From Pseudomonadota bacterium (GTDB taxonomy: Bacteria; Myxococcota_A; UBA796; GCA-2862545), in assembly GCA_947505245.1 (NCBI GenBank), contig CANNIZ010000018.1:1-64000 (forward strand): DNA of 64,000 bases, read 5' to 3'. Both the position numbers and the translations under genes were made by a program. This document shows positions 16,007 through 25,185 of this stretch, one piece after another (position 1 is the stretch's first letter; each line of letters begins with the position of its first letter). The notes under the pieces are model-generated. The model did no database searches, was not told where the DNA came from, and saw only the letters and a list, made by a program, of their open reading frames with translations.

Positions 16007-16522
16007 CTACGCCTCGGGCGCCTTGAACGGCAGCGCGCCCAGGTAGTCCTTCTTGCCGACGTCGACCCCGTTGTGCCGAAGGATGGCGTACGCCATCGCG
16101 ACGTGGAAGTAGAAGTTCGGGATCACGTGGTGGTGGGCGAACTGGTGTCCCGTGAGCGTCTTCCCTTCCCACCGCGGCTGGGTGATGACACGCTCCTCGG
16201 CACCCGCAAAGTCGGCCTCCGCGAAGTCGCGCAAGAACTCGATGGTCTGGCCGATGCGCACGCGAAGCTCGGCGATCGTCTTCTCCGTGTCGGGGTGGGA
16301 AGGGGGGACCTTCCCGGTGAGCCGCGCGACCCCGAGCTTGGCCGTGTCGCACGCGATCTGGACCTGGCGCGTCAACGCGAATTGGTCGGGGGCGAGCCGC
16401 GCGAGCAGCAACGTCTCCGGGTCGTACTTCTTCGCCTCAGCGTGCATGACCGCCTTGTCGAAGAAGGCGTCCAGGTTCGAAAGCATCTTGATGAATTCGA
16501 CGACAACTGCAGCGTGAAGCAC
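16007..16522 (-). CDS. DUF1993 family protein
   Basis: 171 residues from a GTG at 16520-16522 (reads VLHAAVVVEFIKMLSNLDAF); the frame is open further upstream, but family members begin near this point. The block FIKMLSNLDAFFDKA and the later HHHVIPNFYFHVAMAYAILR are the recognisable signatures of DUF1993, a helical-bundle, DinB-like fold; the His-rich stretch could hold a metal. Cytoplasmic, function unknown. It is convergent with the SDR gene. Confidence 0.85.
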   Translation of the reverse strand: MLHAAVVVEFIKMLSNLDAFFDKAVMHAEAKKYDPETLLLARLAPDQFALTRQVQIACDTAKLGVARLTGKVPPSHPDTEKTIAELRVRIGQTIEFLRDFAEADFAGAEERVITQPRWEGKTLTGHQFAHHHVIPNFYFHVAMAYAILRHNGVDVGKKDYLGALPFKAPEA

Positions 16523-16602
16523 GGAGCGACCTCGGGTTGGGCGCCAAGTGTAGGCGCGCAAAGCGAAGCGACAAGCCACGATGTCACCCGCGATCGGGTC
16601 GA

Positions 16603-16857
16603 CTACCCGTGGTGGCCCGTCATCACCACGATCTCATCCGTGGCCGGGTCGATCACGGCCTGGCCGTGCCCGCCCGTGAACAACGGCACCTCCTGGACCC
16701 GGATCTCGGTGTGGCCGCCGCGCGCGTAGAGCACCTCTCCGATGGCGTGAGCGAGGCACGTGTTGAGCGAATGTGCCCCGGCGCTCGGCATCATCGCGGT
16801 GGCGCGCTCCCATACGTAGCGGGTCTCGTAGGGTGAAAGGGTGATGCGCTGTTGCAT
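16603..16857 (-). CDS. Hypothetical small protein
   Basis: 84 residues. The ATG at 16855-16857 has GGAGG five bases upstream, which decides the start over an in-frame ATG four codons earlier. Sequence features are RYVWERATAMMPSAGAHS and a C-terminus IDPATDEIVVMTGHHG. No signal, membrane segment or known family. It is divergent from the YfiR-like gene with 117 bases between starts. Confidence 0.6.
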   Translation of the reverse strand: MQQRITLSPYETRYVWERATAMMPSAGAHSLNTCLAHAIGEVLYARGGHTEIRVQEVPLFTGGHGQAVIDPATDEIVVMTGHHG

Positions 16858-16974
16858 GGTGGCCTCCATAAGCCAACACGTAGCGACCGTTGCACCCGGC
16901 GAAAGCCCCTGACACACCCGGCTGCATCTCTGGCACGTCGGGAATGTTTCGGGTATATCGCGGGGGTGAACGCC

Positions 16975-17499
16975 ATGATCGCCAACCTTCTGTTCCTCTC
17001 CCAAGCCCTCGCGGCCGAGACGGCGGTTCCGGTCCCGCTTCAGGCGACGTTGCTGACGAAGGTGGCGGCGTACGATCGCTCCAACTCGGGCGACACAGGC
17101 CCGATCTTGATCGTCGAGCGGGACGGGGACGTCGCGTCCCACCGCATCGCATCGCAACTCCAGCAGGCCCTCGAGGGCGCCGAACGGCCTTCGTCCGTCG
17201 CGCGGGCGACGTTCACCAGCGCGGACGCCGTGGCGGTTCAATGTGCGGCCGCTGGCGCCCACATTGTCTACGTCGCCACCGCGCTGTCGCCTGAAGAGAC
17301 GACGGCCCTCGCGGCGGCGCTCACGGGCAAGAACATCCTGACCGTCTCGTCGGACCCTACCAGCGTGCCGGAGGGCGTCGTGCTCGCGTTCGACCTGATC
17401 TCGGGCCAGACGAAGATCCTGATCAATCTGCCCCAGGCCAGGGCCCAGGGCGTCGACTTCGACACCGCGCTGCTCAGCATCGCGAAGGTGTACAAGTGA
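16975..17499 (+). CDS. YfiR/DUF4154-family periplasmic protein
   Basis: 174 residues. The short signal MIANLLFLSQALAAE has cleavage after ALA. A GGGGG lies eight bases upstream of the ATG; an in-frame GTG nine bases earlier is an alternative. The mature part reads KVAAYDRSNSG, GPILIVERDG, IVYVATAL, ILTVSSDP, VLAFDLISGQTKILINLPQAR; the last is the hallmark of YfiR/DUF4154 proteins. Members are periplasmic and repress partner membrane signalling enzymes. It overlaps the next gene by GTGA and faces a histidine kinase gene downstream, the common family context. Confidence 0.82.
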   Translation: MIANLLFLSQALAAETAVPVPLQATLLTKVAAYDRSNSGDTGPILIVERDGDVASHRIASQLQQALEGAERPSSVARATFTSADAVAVQCAAAGAHIVYVATALSPEETTALAAALTGKNILTVSSDPTSVPEGVVLAFDLISGQTKILINLPQARAQGVDFDTALLSIAKVYK

Positions 17500-19610
17500 C
17501 CCCCAGCGACCTCACCGAACTGCAGACTCTCCTCGACCAGTCTCAGGTCTCCACCGCGTCCCTCACGACCGAAGACGCGTCCACGGCGCCCGGCACCATT
17601 TGGACCGTCACTGCCGAAGACCTGCAGCGCTACGGCATCCAGACCCTCGCCGAGGCGCTGAACTTCCTCTCGCTCGGGATGAACACCGAAAAACACCTGG
17701 ACTACAGCGAGATCGGAGCGCGCGGCGTCGTGTTCGCGGGCGACTACGGCGCGCACGTGCTCCTACTGATCGACGGACACGCGATCAACGAGCAATGGGA
17801 CGGCGGCGCGTACTTCGACCGCCAGATGGGCATCCCGCTCGAGCTCATCGACCACCTCGAGATCATCCTCGGGCCAGGGTCCGTACTGTACGGTTCCAAC
17901 GCCATGTTGGGCGTGATCAACGTCGTGACCCGAAACGGGCGCACGATCGACGGCGGCTGGGCCGCCGTTGATTCGAACGTTCCGAGCTCGTTGCGCGCCT
18001 CGCTGGGGGCCGGCAAGGAGCTCGACGTGTTCGGGCGCAGCACCGACGTGGTCGTCGGCGCCGAGATGTATCGATCGACGGGGCCCCGCGTGGAGCTTGG
18101 CCCCCAGCCGTACGGGCTCGACGGCGTCACCGGCGAGCCGCGTCGGTTCACGGACGACGACGTCGGCACGGGCATCTGGGGTGGCGAGTTGACCACCGGG
18201 CGGTTCGCCAACGTCTTCGGCGCCCACGCCAAGGTCGCGTCGGGTGACTTCACGCTCGACCTCCGAGGCTCGACCGCGCGCCGGGGCACGCCCACCTCGG
18301 TGTACGGCAATTTCGGCGACCGAAACAATTGGGAACGCGACCGCTACGCCTCGAGCGATCTTCGCTGGCGCCGCGACCTGTCGCGCGTGGTCGGGCTCGA
18401 CGCGCGGCTGTACGCCGACCACTACGACTACTACCAGCAGCTCTCCACCCGTGCGGCCGAGAACTGCCTCGACGGGCAGGTCGAAGGCTGCACGTATCGC
18501 CTCGCCGGGCAGGCTCGCTGGCTGGGGCTCGATACACACGGGACGCTCGATTGGCTGACGAACGGACACCTCGTCACCGTGCTCGGCGCGGACGCACGCA
18601 TGCGCCGCATCTCCTCGTGGGAGGACTACGTCGAATACACGTCGGGCGAGGCCGTCCCGACCGACGATTACGAGCTCGGTGAGAACGCGATCGGCGTGTA
18701 CCTGGAGCAGACGGCGCACCCCTGGGACACCGTCGGGCTCAACCTCGGGGCGAGGCTCGACGGCGATGAACGCTTCGGGACACACCTCTCGCCGCGCGCG
18801 GCGCTCGCGTTGCTGCCGATGAAGGGCAGCGTCATCAAGGTCATGTACTCCGAGGCGTTCCGTGCCCCAACCGCGTTCGAGCGGTACTACGCCGACATCA
18901 CCTATTGGGTCGAGGCGCGGGACCTCCAAGCCGAGGTCGTGCGCTCGGTCGAAGCGTCCGTCGAGCAGCAGTTCGGTGAGCAGCGGGTGCTCGTCGGCGT
19001 GTTCGGAGCCCGATGGACCGACATGGTGAGCGAGGAGGAGCTCACCGAAGCGCAAATCGCCGACGCGATCGCGAGCGGTGTGCTCGATGAAGATGTCGTC
19101 ACCGCCTACCAGTACCGGAACCTCGGATCGTCGCAGAACTACGGGGTCAACGCGGCCTGGCAAGGCGCCGCGATCGACCGACGCCTTCATTTTGGCGCCA
19201 CGGTGACTGTGGCCGATTGGATCGCCGGGACGGCGTTCGCCCTCGACGGTCCCGGTGACTTCGCCGTCGCGCCGAAGCTGTTCGGCAACGTCCACGCCGA
19301 CCTGAACCTCGGGACCGACCTTCCCACCGTGGGTCTCGCGTGCCGGTTCGTCGGCCCGCGGCTCATCGACTACTCGGACTTCGACCCGGTGCCCAAGGCG
19401 CCCACGACGGCCGAGGTGCGGGGCACGCTCAGCGGGCACGTTCCGCGCGTCGAGCGCCTGACGTACCGCCTGTCAGCGAACGTCCGGACCTCGACCGACA
19501 CGCCATTCCCGATCGGACCGCTGAGCGGCCCCGTGCCGGGCTACGACCACCAGGAGACGGCGCCCGTGGACCCGTTCACCGCCCTCGCGGGCCTCGCCTA
19601 CGAGTTCTAG
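17496..19610 (+). CDS. TonB-dependent receptor without its own signal peptide
   Basis: 704 residues. It starts at a GTG that overlaps the stop of the YfiR-like gene (GTGA). The plug domain begins almost at once (TIWTVTAEDLQRYGIQTLAEA) and contains VLLLIDGHAIN and GPGSVLYGSNAMLGVINVVT, diagnostic of TonB-dependent receptors; the rest is the beta-barrel, ending GLAYEF with terminal Phe. Such proteins take up siderophores, vitamins or glycans across the outer membrane. No signal peptide is visible at any start in this frame, which is odd; see the findings. The last 4 bases overlap the convergent kinase gene. Confidence 0.9.
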   Translation: MTPSDLTELQTLLDQSQVSTASLTTEDASTAPGTIWTVTAEDLQRYGIQTLAEALNFLSLGMNTEKHLDYSEIGARGVVFAGDYGAHVLLLIDGHAINEQWDGGAYFDRQMGIPLELIDHLEIILGPGSVLYGSNAMLGVINVVTRNGRTIDGGWAAVDSNVPSSLRASLGAGKELDVFGRSTDVVVGAEMYRSTGPRVELGPQPYGLDGVTGEPRRFTDDDVGTGIWGGELTTGRFANVFGAHAKVASGDFTLDLRGSTARRGTPTSVYGNFGDRNNWERDRYASSDLRWRRDLSRVVGLDARLYADHYDYYQQLSTRAAENCLDGQVEGCTYRLAGQARWLGLDTHGTLDWLTNGHLVTVLGADARMRRISSWEDYVEYTSGEAVPTDDYELGENAIGVYLEQTAHPWDTVGLNLGARLDGDERFGTHLSPRAALALLPMKGSVIKVMYSEAFRAPTAFERYYADITYWVEARDLQAEVVRSVEASVEQQFGEQRVLVGVFGARWTDMVSEEELTEAQIADAIASGVLDEDVVTAYQYRNLGSSQNYGVNAAWQGAAIDRRLHFGATVTVADWIAGTAFALDGPGDFAVAPKLFGNVHADLNLGTDLPTVGLACRFVGPRLIDYSDFDPVPKAPTTAEVRGTLSGHVPRVERLTYRLSANVRTSTDTPFPIGPLSGPVPGYDHQETAPVDPFTALAGLAYEF

Positions 19611-21085
19611 CCGGGCAGGATGACCGTGAACGTGCAGCCCCGCCCGACCTCGCTGCGGAGCAGGATGTCGCCGTGCATCATGGACGCGAACCGACGGCTG
19701 ATCGTGAGCCCGAGGCCCGTCCCGCCGTACTTGCGCGTCGTCGACACGTCCGCCTGCATGAACGGCTGAAACAGGCGTCCCTGCTGTTCGGCCGTCAAAC
19801 CGATGCCGGTGTCTTCGACCTCGATCACCGCCGTCCGCGACGGCCCCTGTCCCTCGTGGCGCGCGCGCAGCGTCACCGTGCCGCCCTCGCAGAATTTCGA
19901 CGCGTTCGAGAGGAGGTTGAACAGGATCTGGCGCGTCTTGGTCGAGTCGCTGTAGAACGCGCCAATCGCCGGGTCGATCTCCACCACGAACCGGTTCCCC
20001 TTGCGCGCGACCAGGGACGACGCCGCGTCGGCGATCTCGGTGAGCAGCACCCGCAGGTCGAAGGTCTCGTTGAACACCTCCATCTTTCCAGCCTCCACCT
20101 TCGAGAGGTCGAGGATGTCGTTGATCAGCGCCAACAGGTGCCTTCCTGCCGCGTGGATCTTCTGTACGTCGGCGGCGAGGTCCGCCCTCCCCTCGTCGCG
20201 GGCGACGTCGTCGAGCAGCTCGCTGTAGCCGATGATCGCGTTCAACGGCGTCCGCAGCTCGTGGCTCATGTTCGCCAGGAAGCTCGACTTCGCCTTGTTT
20301 GCCTCCGTCGCCCGGAGCTCCGCCTCGCGCGCCGCCTCACCTTTCGCCTCGATGTCCTTCACCTGGTGAGCGAGCCGCTGCGCCATGACCTTCAGCGCCG
20401 CGGTGAGGCGCTGCCCCTCATCGGGGCTGCGGGCGAGGCTCGCGATGTCGTCCACGCCGATCTCGTCCAACCGGATCTTGCCGGCGGCGACGCGCTCAGC
20501 CGTCTCCGTCGCCGCCCGGATCGGCCCGAGCAGATTCTCTGACACGATCCACGCCGTGATCGCGCCGAGGACGAGGAGGACGAGGGAAAACCCGACCACC
20601 ATGCGGAAGTCGGAGTCGTGTTGGGCGTTCAGATCATCGAGCGACAAGCCCAACATCAGCGTGCCCGTCTGCCCGCCCTCAGTCGTGATGGTTCGCTCGA
20701 CATTCATCCGGTTCGCGTCGAACGAGATCCACATGTCGGGCCACTCGCTCTCGGCAAGCGAACCGGGCGGCGGCGCGAGGTCGGCCCGCCAGCCACCGAG
20801 CGTCGTCCCATCGGCGCGGCGAACGACGGCGTAGGCCATCTCGGGCGACGCCTTGAGCTCGGCGAGCGAGACCTCGACGAACGCGGCGTCGTCGAAGTCG
20901 ATGGCCGGCCCGAGGTGACCCGCGAGCACCGCCGCGACCGACGCGCCGCGCCGCTCGAGCCAGCGATGCCCGATCGCGTCGAGGCGGGTGGGCAGGTACC
21001 CGAGCAGCGCGGTGGCCACGACTGCGAACATGCCGACGAACGACGCCATCAGCCGGGTTCGCAGGGAGAATTCCAACCGCATCAA
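19607..21085 (-). CDS. Membrane sensor histidine kinase
   Basis: 492 residues. TM1 is near 10-30, then a periplasmic sensor region to about 175, TM2 near 180-200, a HAMP-like linker, a coiled segment KGEAAREAELRATEANKAK, then the phosphoacceptor NMSHELRTPLN (H275). The ATPase boxes are FNLLSNASKF (N), DTGIGL (G1) and GGTGLGL (G2). All catalytic boxes are intact. No receiver or output domain is attached, so a partner regulator elsewhere is needed. It is convergent with, and overlaps by 4 bases, the YfiR/TonB-receptor pair, whose periplasmic protein may feed its sensor. Confidence 0.93.
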   Translation of the reverse strand: MMRLEFSLRTRLMASFVGMFAVVATALLGYLPTRLDAIGHRWLERRGASVAAVLAGHLGPAIDFDDAAFVEVSLAELKASPEMAYAVVRRADGTTLGGWRADLAPPPGSLAESEWPDMWISFDANRMNVERTITTEGGQTGTLMLGLSLDDLNAQHDSDFRMVVGFSLVLLVLGAITAWIVSENLLGPIRAATETAERVAAGKIRLDEIGVDDIASLARSPDEGQRLTAALKVMAQRLAHQVKDIEAKGEAAREAELRATEANKAKSSFLANMSHELRTPLNAIIGYSELLDDVARDEGRADLAADVQKIHAAGRHLLALINDILDLSKVEAGKMEVFNETFDLRVLLTEIADAASSLVARKGNRFVVEIDPAIGAFYSDSTKTRQILFNLLSNASKFCEGGTVTLRARHEGQGPSRTAVIEVEDTGIGLTAEQQGRLFQPFMQADVSTTRKYGGTGLGLTISRRFASMMHGDILLRSEVGRGCTFTVILPG

Positions 21086-21104
21086 CCCATGGTAACCGAC
21101 GCGC

Positions 21105-21773
21105 TTACGGCGTCCCGTACACGCGGTGCGGCCACTCGTACGTCTTCGAGTAGATCGACCAGGGGCCGTCGGTAAACGCGAGCTGATCGGCGGTTCCGGT
21201 GTTCCACGCGATCGCGGTGTACGTGGACGCGCTCAAGGCGGGCACCGACATCACGATCCAGAACGGCCCGTCGACGGCGACCGGCGGGTCAAAGGTCGCA
21301 GTGGCCCAGCTGAACGCGCTGTCCGAGAAGCTGGCGGACGCGAGCGTGGTGCTGCCGAGCGAGGCGCCGAGCGGCCCGGAGGCGTCCGCGACGAGCGCGA
21401 CCGTGAGCGGATCACCCGTGGCGCCCGCGCCCCGCAGGTAGAGGTCGACCGACGTGATGGCGCCGGTGTGCGTGGGGCCGCGGATCGCCCAGGACCGCGC
21501 GGCGTCGAGGTTTTCGTTCCCGACCTCAGCGGTGACGGGCACCTCGAAGGCGACGAGCAGCTGCGGCGTCGGCCCGGTGTCGGTGTCCGAGTCGGTGTCC
21601 GAGTCGGTGTCCGCGTCCGTGTCCGAGTCGGTGTCCGCGTCCGTGTCCGAATCGGTGTCCGCGTCCGTATCCGCGTCGGAACCACCGTTCGTATCCGTCT
21701 CCACAGGGTCCCCACCGGTACAGGCGAACAGCCCCAAGAACGTCAGCACCCCGATCGACGACGCAACACGCAT
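21105..21773 (-). CDS. Lipoprotein with Asp-Thr/Ser repeat linker
   Basis: 222 residues from the ATG at 21771-21773. The signal MRVASSIGVLTFLGLFAC has lipobox LFAC. Residues about 32-66 are an Asp-Thr/Ser/Ala dipeptide repeat encoded by a 6-bp tandem array, followed by a beta-sandwich-like domain (DLYLRGAGATGDPLTVALV, GPFWIVMSVPALSAS). The repeat is probably an extended, Ca-binding or spacer linker at the cell surface. Function unknown. Divergent from the next gene with 43 bases between starts. Confidence 0.72.
   Translation of the reverse strand: MRVASSIGVLTFLGLFACTGGDPVETDTNGGSDADTDADTDSDTDADTDSDTDADTDSDTDSDTDTGPTPQLLVAFEVPVTAEVGNENLDAARSWAIRGPTHTGAITSVDLYLRGAGATGDPLTVALVADASGPLGASLGSTTLASASFSDSAFSWATATFDPPVAVDGPFWIVMSVPALSASTYTAIAWNTGTADQLAFTDGPWSIYSKTYEWPHRVYGTP
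21577..21680. repeat. Hexanucleotide tandem array encoding (Asp-Thr/Ser/Ala)n
   Basis: On the plus strand a unit near TCCGNG/TCGGTG recurs about 17 times with higher-order 12- and 18-base copies, inside the lipoprotein gene on the minus strand. Such arrays can change length by slippage without breaking the frame. Confidence 0.85.
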
Positions 21774-21816
21774 GTCTCCTCCGAGCGAACAGATATACCC
21801 GGTCGGGGAGGGTTGC

Positions 21817-22719
21817 ATGAACGTTCGTTGCGCGGCGTGGCTCGTGTTGGCGGGATGTGCGGGCGGCGCCGAGACCGACTCCGCCGTGGAGACCGACGCG
21901 ATCTGCCCCGCACCCGCGGCGAGCACCACCGTCGCGTCGGGGTACCTCAATGGCACCGAGGGCCTGACGATCGCGCCGGACGGCACCTTGTACGCGACCG
22001 CGCGGGGAGGCTCTCTCGACGTCCTCCCCGTCGACGGCGTCCCGTCGCGCCTCGTCGCGTTGGGGAACCCGGTCGGCGCGACGTGGTGGCATGGCGCGGT
22101 GTGGGTGGCCGTCGGGGCCGACGACCAGGGCCAACCGGCCCCGGCCGTGGTGGAGGTGACGCCGGCGGGCGCCGCGACCCGCCACGAGACACCGACGATC
22201 GCTGCCCCCAACTTCGTCACGCCGACGCCGTGGGGCACGCTGCTCGTGAGCGACGACTTCGGCGACGTCGTGTACGAGTGGCGCGCCGAGGGCGACGTGA
22301 TCGCGTGGACCGATCAGGTCCCCTCCCCCAACGGGATGGCGTTCTCGGCCGACGGTACGACGCTCTACGTCGCGAGCACGTTTCGCGAGCCGGGCCTGTG
22401 GGCCGTGGCGATCGACGGGCAGGGCGCTGGCGCCACCACGAAGCTCGCGACGTTCGAGGCCTCGCAGACGCCGGACGGGATCGCCGTAGGCGCCGACGGG
22501 AGCGTGTACGTAGCGCTCAACCTCGGGAACGCGGTGGCGCGGTGGTCGGCGGACGAGCCGACGCCGACCGTGGTAGCGACGCCCTCAACGCCCGCGAGCC
22601 TCGTGTTCGGGCGCGGCGACCGGCCCGCGTGCGAGCTCGTCGCAACCAGCCTGTTCGGCTCGGAGGTCACGAGCTTCGGGGTGACGACGCCGGGCCTGTT
22701 CCCCGCCTGGGCCGACTAG
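21817..22719 (+). CDS. Secreted beta-propeller lipoprotein (SMP-30/NHL-like)
   Basis: 300 residues from the ATG at 21817, preceded by GGGGAGGG. The signal MNVRCAAWLVLAGC has lipobox LAGC. Repeated blades include EGLTIAPDGTLYATA, PNGMAFSADGTTLYVA and PDGIAVGADGSVYVAL, the pattern of six-bladed SMP-30/gluconolactonase or NHL propellers. Metal-binding and catalytic residues cannot be assigned by eye. Lipid-anchored outside the cytoplasm; it may be a lactonase or only a binding scaffold. Confidence 0.75.
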   Translation: MNVRCAAWLVLAGCAGGAETDSAVETDAICPAPAASTTVASGYLNGTEGLTIAPDGTLYATARGGSLDVLPVDGVPSRLVALGNPVGATWWHGAVWVAVGADDQGQPAPAVVEVTPAGAATRHETPTIAAPNFVTPTPWGTLLVSDDFGDVVYEWRAEGDVIAWTDQVPSPNGMAFSADGTTLYVASTFREPGLWAVAIDGQGAGATTKLATFEASQTPDGIAVGADGSVYVALNLGNAVARWSADEPTPTVVATPSTPASLVFGRGDRPACELVATSLFGSEVTSFGVTTPGLFPAWAD

Positions 22720-22735
22720 CGCGAAGGGGCGCGGC

Positions 22736-23476
22736 TCAGGGGCGCGTGCGCAACACGAAGCGAAGCGCCTTCGGCAGGCGCCGACGCCAGTGCTTCTCGT
22801 GGTGCGCGCCGCGCCGATCTGGACGCCACATCAGACGATCCGCTGGCAGGCCGTTGTTCCGTAGCCACCGGCAAAGCTCCTCGGCGTCGCTGAACATGTG
22901 ACCGCGCTCACGCGCCCCCGCATCGACGTAGAGGTGACCGCGCGAAGGCAGGGCCCAATCACCGCGCTCGATGTGGTGCTGCACCGCGCGATGCGCGAAC
23001 CACAACGAAGGCGACATCGCGATGGCGCTGTCGAAGACGTCGTTGCGACGAAACCACGCGAACAGCGCCGCGAGGCCCCCGAGCGAGGCGCCCCCGATCA
23101 CCCGCCGGGAGGACGGCCCGAACCGCCCCTCGACGCGCGACACGACGTCGCTGACGAGCGCGTCGATGAACCCCTCCACCCCCGCACCGAGCTCGTGGTT
23201 GCGATGCTCCCCGCCGTTGGCGACCGCGACCACGATCGGCGCGTCCACGGTCTTCTGCCGCAGCCCGTCCGCCGTGTCGTGGGCGTGCCAGCCGCCCGCG
23301 TAGCTCCCGTGATCGCCGTACACGTTCTGCCCGTCGAGCAGCACCAACATCGGGTGAGGCGCCTCGCCACGCAATGTCCGTGGCACGTACACCCGAACCG
23401 GGCGCGCGGGCGCGCCGGGGGGCTGAAAGTCGCCGAGGTCGTGGAACGAGCCGTGCGGCTTCGTCCTAGGGGACAC
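22736..23476 (-). CDS. Esterase, enterochelin-esterase/YbbA-like alpha/beta hydrolase
   Basis: 246 residues from a GTG that overlaps the end of the helicase gene by 11 bases, so it is probably co-transcribed with it. Motifs are MLVLLDGQNVYGD near the N-terminus and the nucleophile elbow GGASLGG (Ser about 129), with a late His in RGAHHEKHW completing a likely Ser-His-Asp triad. This is the Fes/IroE-type putative esterase family (DUF3327-free form). No signal peptide; cytoplasmic. Substrate unknown. Confidence 0.83.
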   Translation of the reverse strand: MSPRTKPHGSFHDLGDFQPPGAPARPVRVYVPRTLRGEAPHPMLVLLDGQNVYGDHGSYAGGWHAHDTADGLRQKTVDAPIVVAVANGGEHRNHELGAGVEGFIDALVSDVVSRVEGRFGPSSRRVIGGASLGGLAALFAWFRRNDVFDSAIAMSPSLWFAHRAVQHHIERGDWALPSRGHLYVDAGARERGHMFSDAEELCRWLRNNGLPADRLMWRPDRRGAHHEKHWRRRLPKALRFVLRTRP

Positions 23477-25136
23477 GCATGATCGCGACGCCCGGGTTGC
23501 GCTTGTCCACCTTGGAAGCCGCAGCCTCGAACTCGTCGGCGGCAGCGGGGTGAACCTCGAATCGCGCCTCGTGCTCTTCGACGGTGATCTTGCCGATCAC
23601 GCGCTTGGTGACGCCGCCGCGGCGACACAACATCGGCAACAGCCAGCGGGCGTTTGCCTCGTCCGCGCGGCCGACGTTGACCTTGAACCACACGCCTACG
23701 ACAGGCTCGTCCTCGCGGGGGCGGCTCTCGCGCGACCGCGGGCTCGCCGAGGTCGTGGAGCTGTCCCGCGAGCTCTCGCGGGGCTCGCGCGAGCTCTCCC
23801 GCGAAGCGCTGCGCGCGTTGGCGGTCGTTTCGGGGAGGTCTTCCGGCGCCGGCAGGCGGCGGCGTTCGGTGGCGACGAGGGCCGCCACCAGCGTGCGCGC
23901 CTCGACGCCTTCGAGCAGCTTGTCGGCCACCGCGAGGTCGTCTGCCGCGGGCTCGGCCGCGGCGAATTCGGCGATCTGCGCGACGAGGCGCTCCTGATCG
24001 CGGGCGATCACGTCGTCGGCCGTGGGCGGACGAACCATGTTCGGGCGGATCTTCGCGAGCTGGAACATGCGCTGCGAGAACCCGACCCGGCGGGGCGGCA
24101 CGAGCACGACGGCCACGCCCTTCTTGCCCGCGCGACCCGTGCGACCGCTACGGTGCCGCAGCACCTGCGCGTCCGTGGGGGGATCGGCGTGGATGACGAT
24201 GCCGAGATCGGGCAGGTCGAGGCCGCGAGCGGCCACGTCCGTCGCGATGCACACGCGAGCGCGACCGTCGCGAAGCGCCTGCAGGGCACGGGTCCGCTCG
24301 TTCTGCGACAGCTCACCGGACAGCGCGACCGCGTCAAAGCCGCGCTCGACGAGGTTGCGGTGCAGCAGCCCGACGCCGTCACGCGTGGCGCAGAACACCA
24401 GCGCCCGGCTCGAGTCCGTCATGCGCAGGAGGTTTACGACGACGTGTTCGCGCTCGCGCGGGGGCACGAGCATGACGCGGTACTCGATGTCCTCGTGGGC
24501 CTCGTGCTGCGAGCCCGCTTCGATGCGGAGCGCATCGTTCTGCACGCGCGCCGCGAGGGTGCGGATCGCGTCGGGCATGGTGGCCGAGAACAACAGCGTG
24601 CGGCGCTCGGACGGCGTGGCCGCGAGCAGGGCCTCGATCTCGTCGCGGAACCCGAGGTCCAACATCTCGTCGGCCTCGTCGAGCACCACGGCGCGGATCT
24701 CGGAGAGGTTGAGCACCTTTCGGTCCATGTGGTCGCGCAGGCGGCCCGGCGTGCCAACGACGATGTGCACGCCCGCGTCGAGCGCGCGGCGCTCAGCGCG
24801 CGGGTCCATGCCGCCGACGCAGGCACCGATGCGCGCCTTGGTGCCGGCGAACAGCCACGCCAGCTCAGCGCGGACCTGCATCGCGAGCTCGCGGGTGGGG
24901 GCGATCAGCAGCGCGAGCGGCTTGCCCGGCGCCTTGAACGTCGGTTGATCACCGAGCAGGGTGTTGGCGAGAGCGAGGCCGAAGGCGACGGTCTTTCCAG
25001 AGCCGGTGCGGGCGGACACGAGCAAGTCGCGGTCCGAAGGCGCCTTCAGGACGGCGGACTGGACCGCGGTGGCTTCGAGGTAGCCCTTCTGGGCGATGGC
25101 TTCGGCGAGAGACGGATGTGCAGTCGTAAATGGCAT
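23466..25136 (-). CDS. DEAD-box ATP-dependent RNA helicase
   Basis: 556 residues. All core motifs are present in order: Q-region TAVQ, ARTGSGKT (I), PTRELA (Ia), GG, TPGR (Ib), DEAD (II), SAT (III), ARGLD (V), HRSGRTGR (VI). A Ser/Arg/Glu-rich linker (about 440-470) leads to a C-terminal domain (about 475-550: GVWFKVNVGRADEANARWLL) resembling the RNA-binding domain of the DbpA/CsdA group. It unwinds RNA in ribosome assembly or cold adaptation. Divergent from the membrane kinase gene at 25186. Confidence 0.95.
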   Translation of the reverse strand: MPFTTAHPSLAEAIAQKGYLEATAVQSAVLKAPSDRDLLVSARTGSGKTVAFGLALANTLLGDQPTFKAPGKPLALLIAPTRELAMQVRAELAWLFAGTKARIGACVGGMDPRAERRALDAGVHIVVGTPGRLRDHMDRKVLNLSEIRAVVLDEADEMLDLGFRDEIEALLAATPSERRTLLFSATMPDAIRTLAARVQNDALRIEAGSQHEAHEDIEYRVMLVPPREREHVVVNLLRMTDSSRALVFCATRDGVGLLHRNLVERGFDAVALSGELSQNERTRALQALRDGRARVCIATDVAARGLDLPDLGIVIHADPPTDAQVLRHRSGRTGRAGKKGVAVVLVPPRRVGFSQRMFQLAKIRPNMVRPPTADDVIARDQERLVAQIAEFAAAEPAADDLAVADKLLEGVEARTLVAALVATERRRLPAPEDLPETTANARSASRESSREPRESSRDSSTTSASPRSRESRPREDEPVVGVWFKVNVGRADEANARWLLPMLCRRGGVTKRVIGKITVEEHEARFEVHPAAADEFEAAASKVDKRNPGVAIMRVP

Positions 25137-25185
25137 GCCGCCATCTAGCGCGGGTGGTTAGGAAATCCCACTACGAGGCGCCAAC

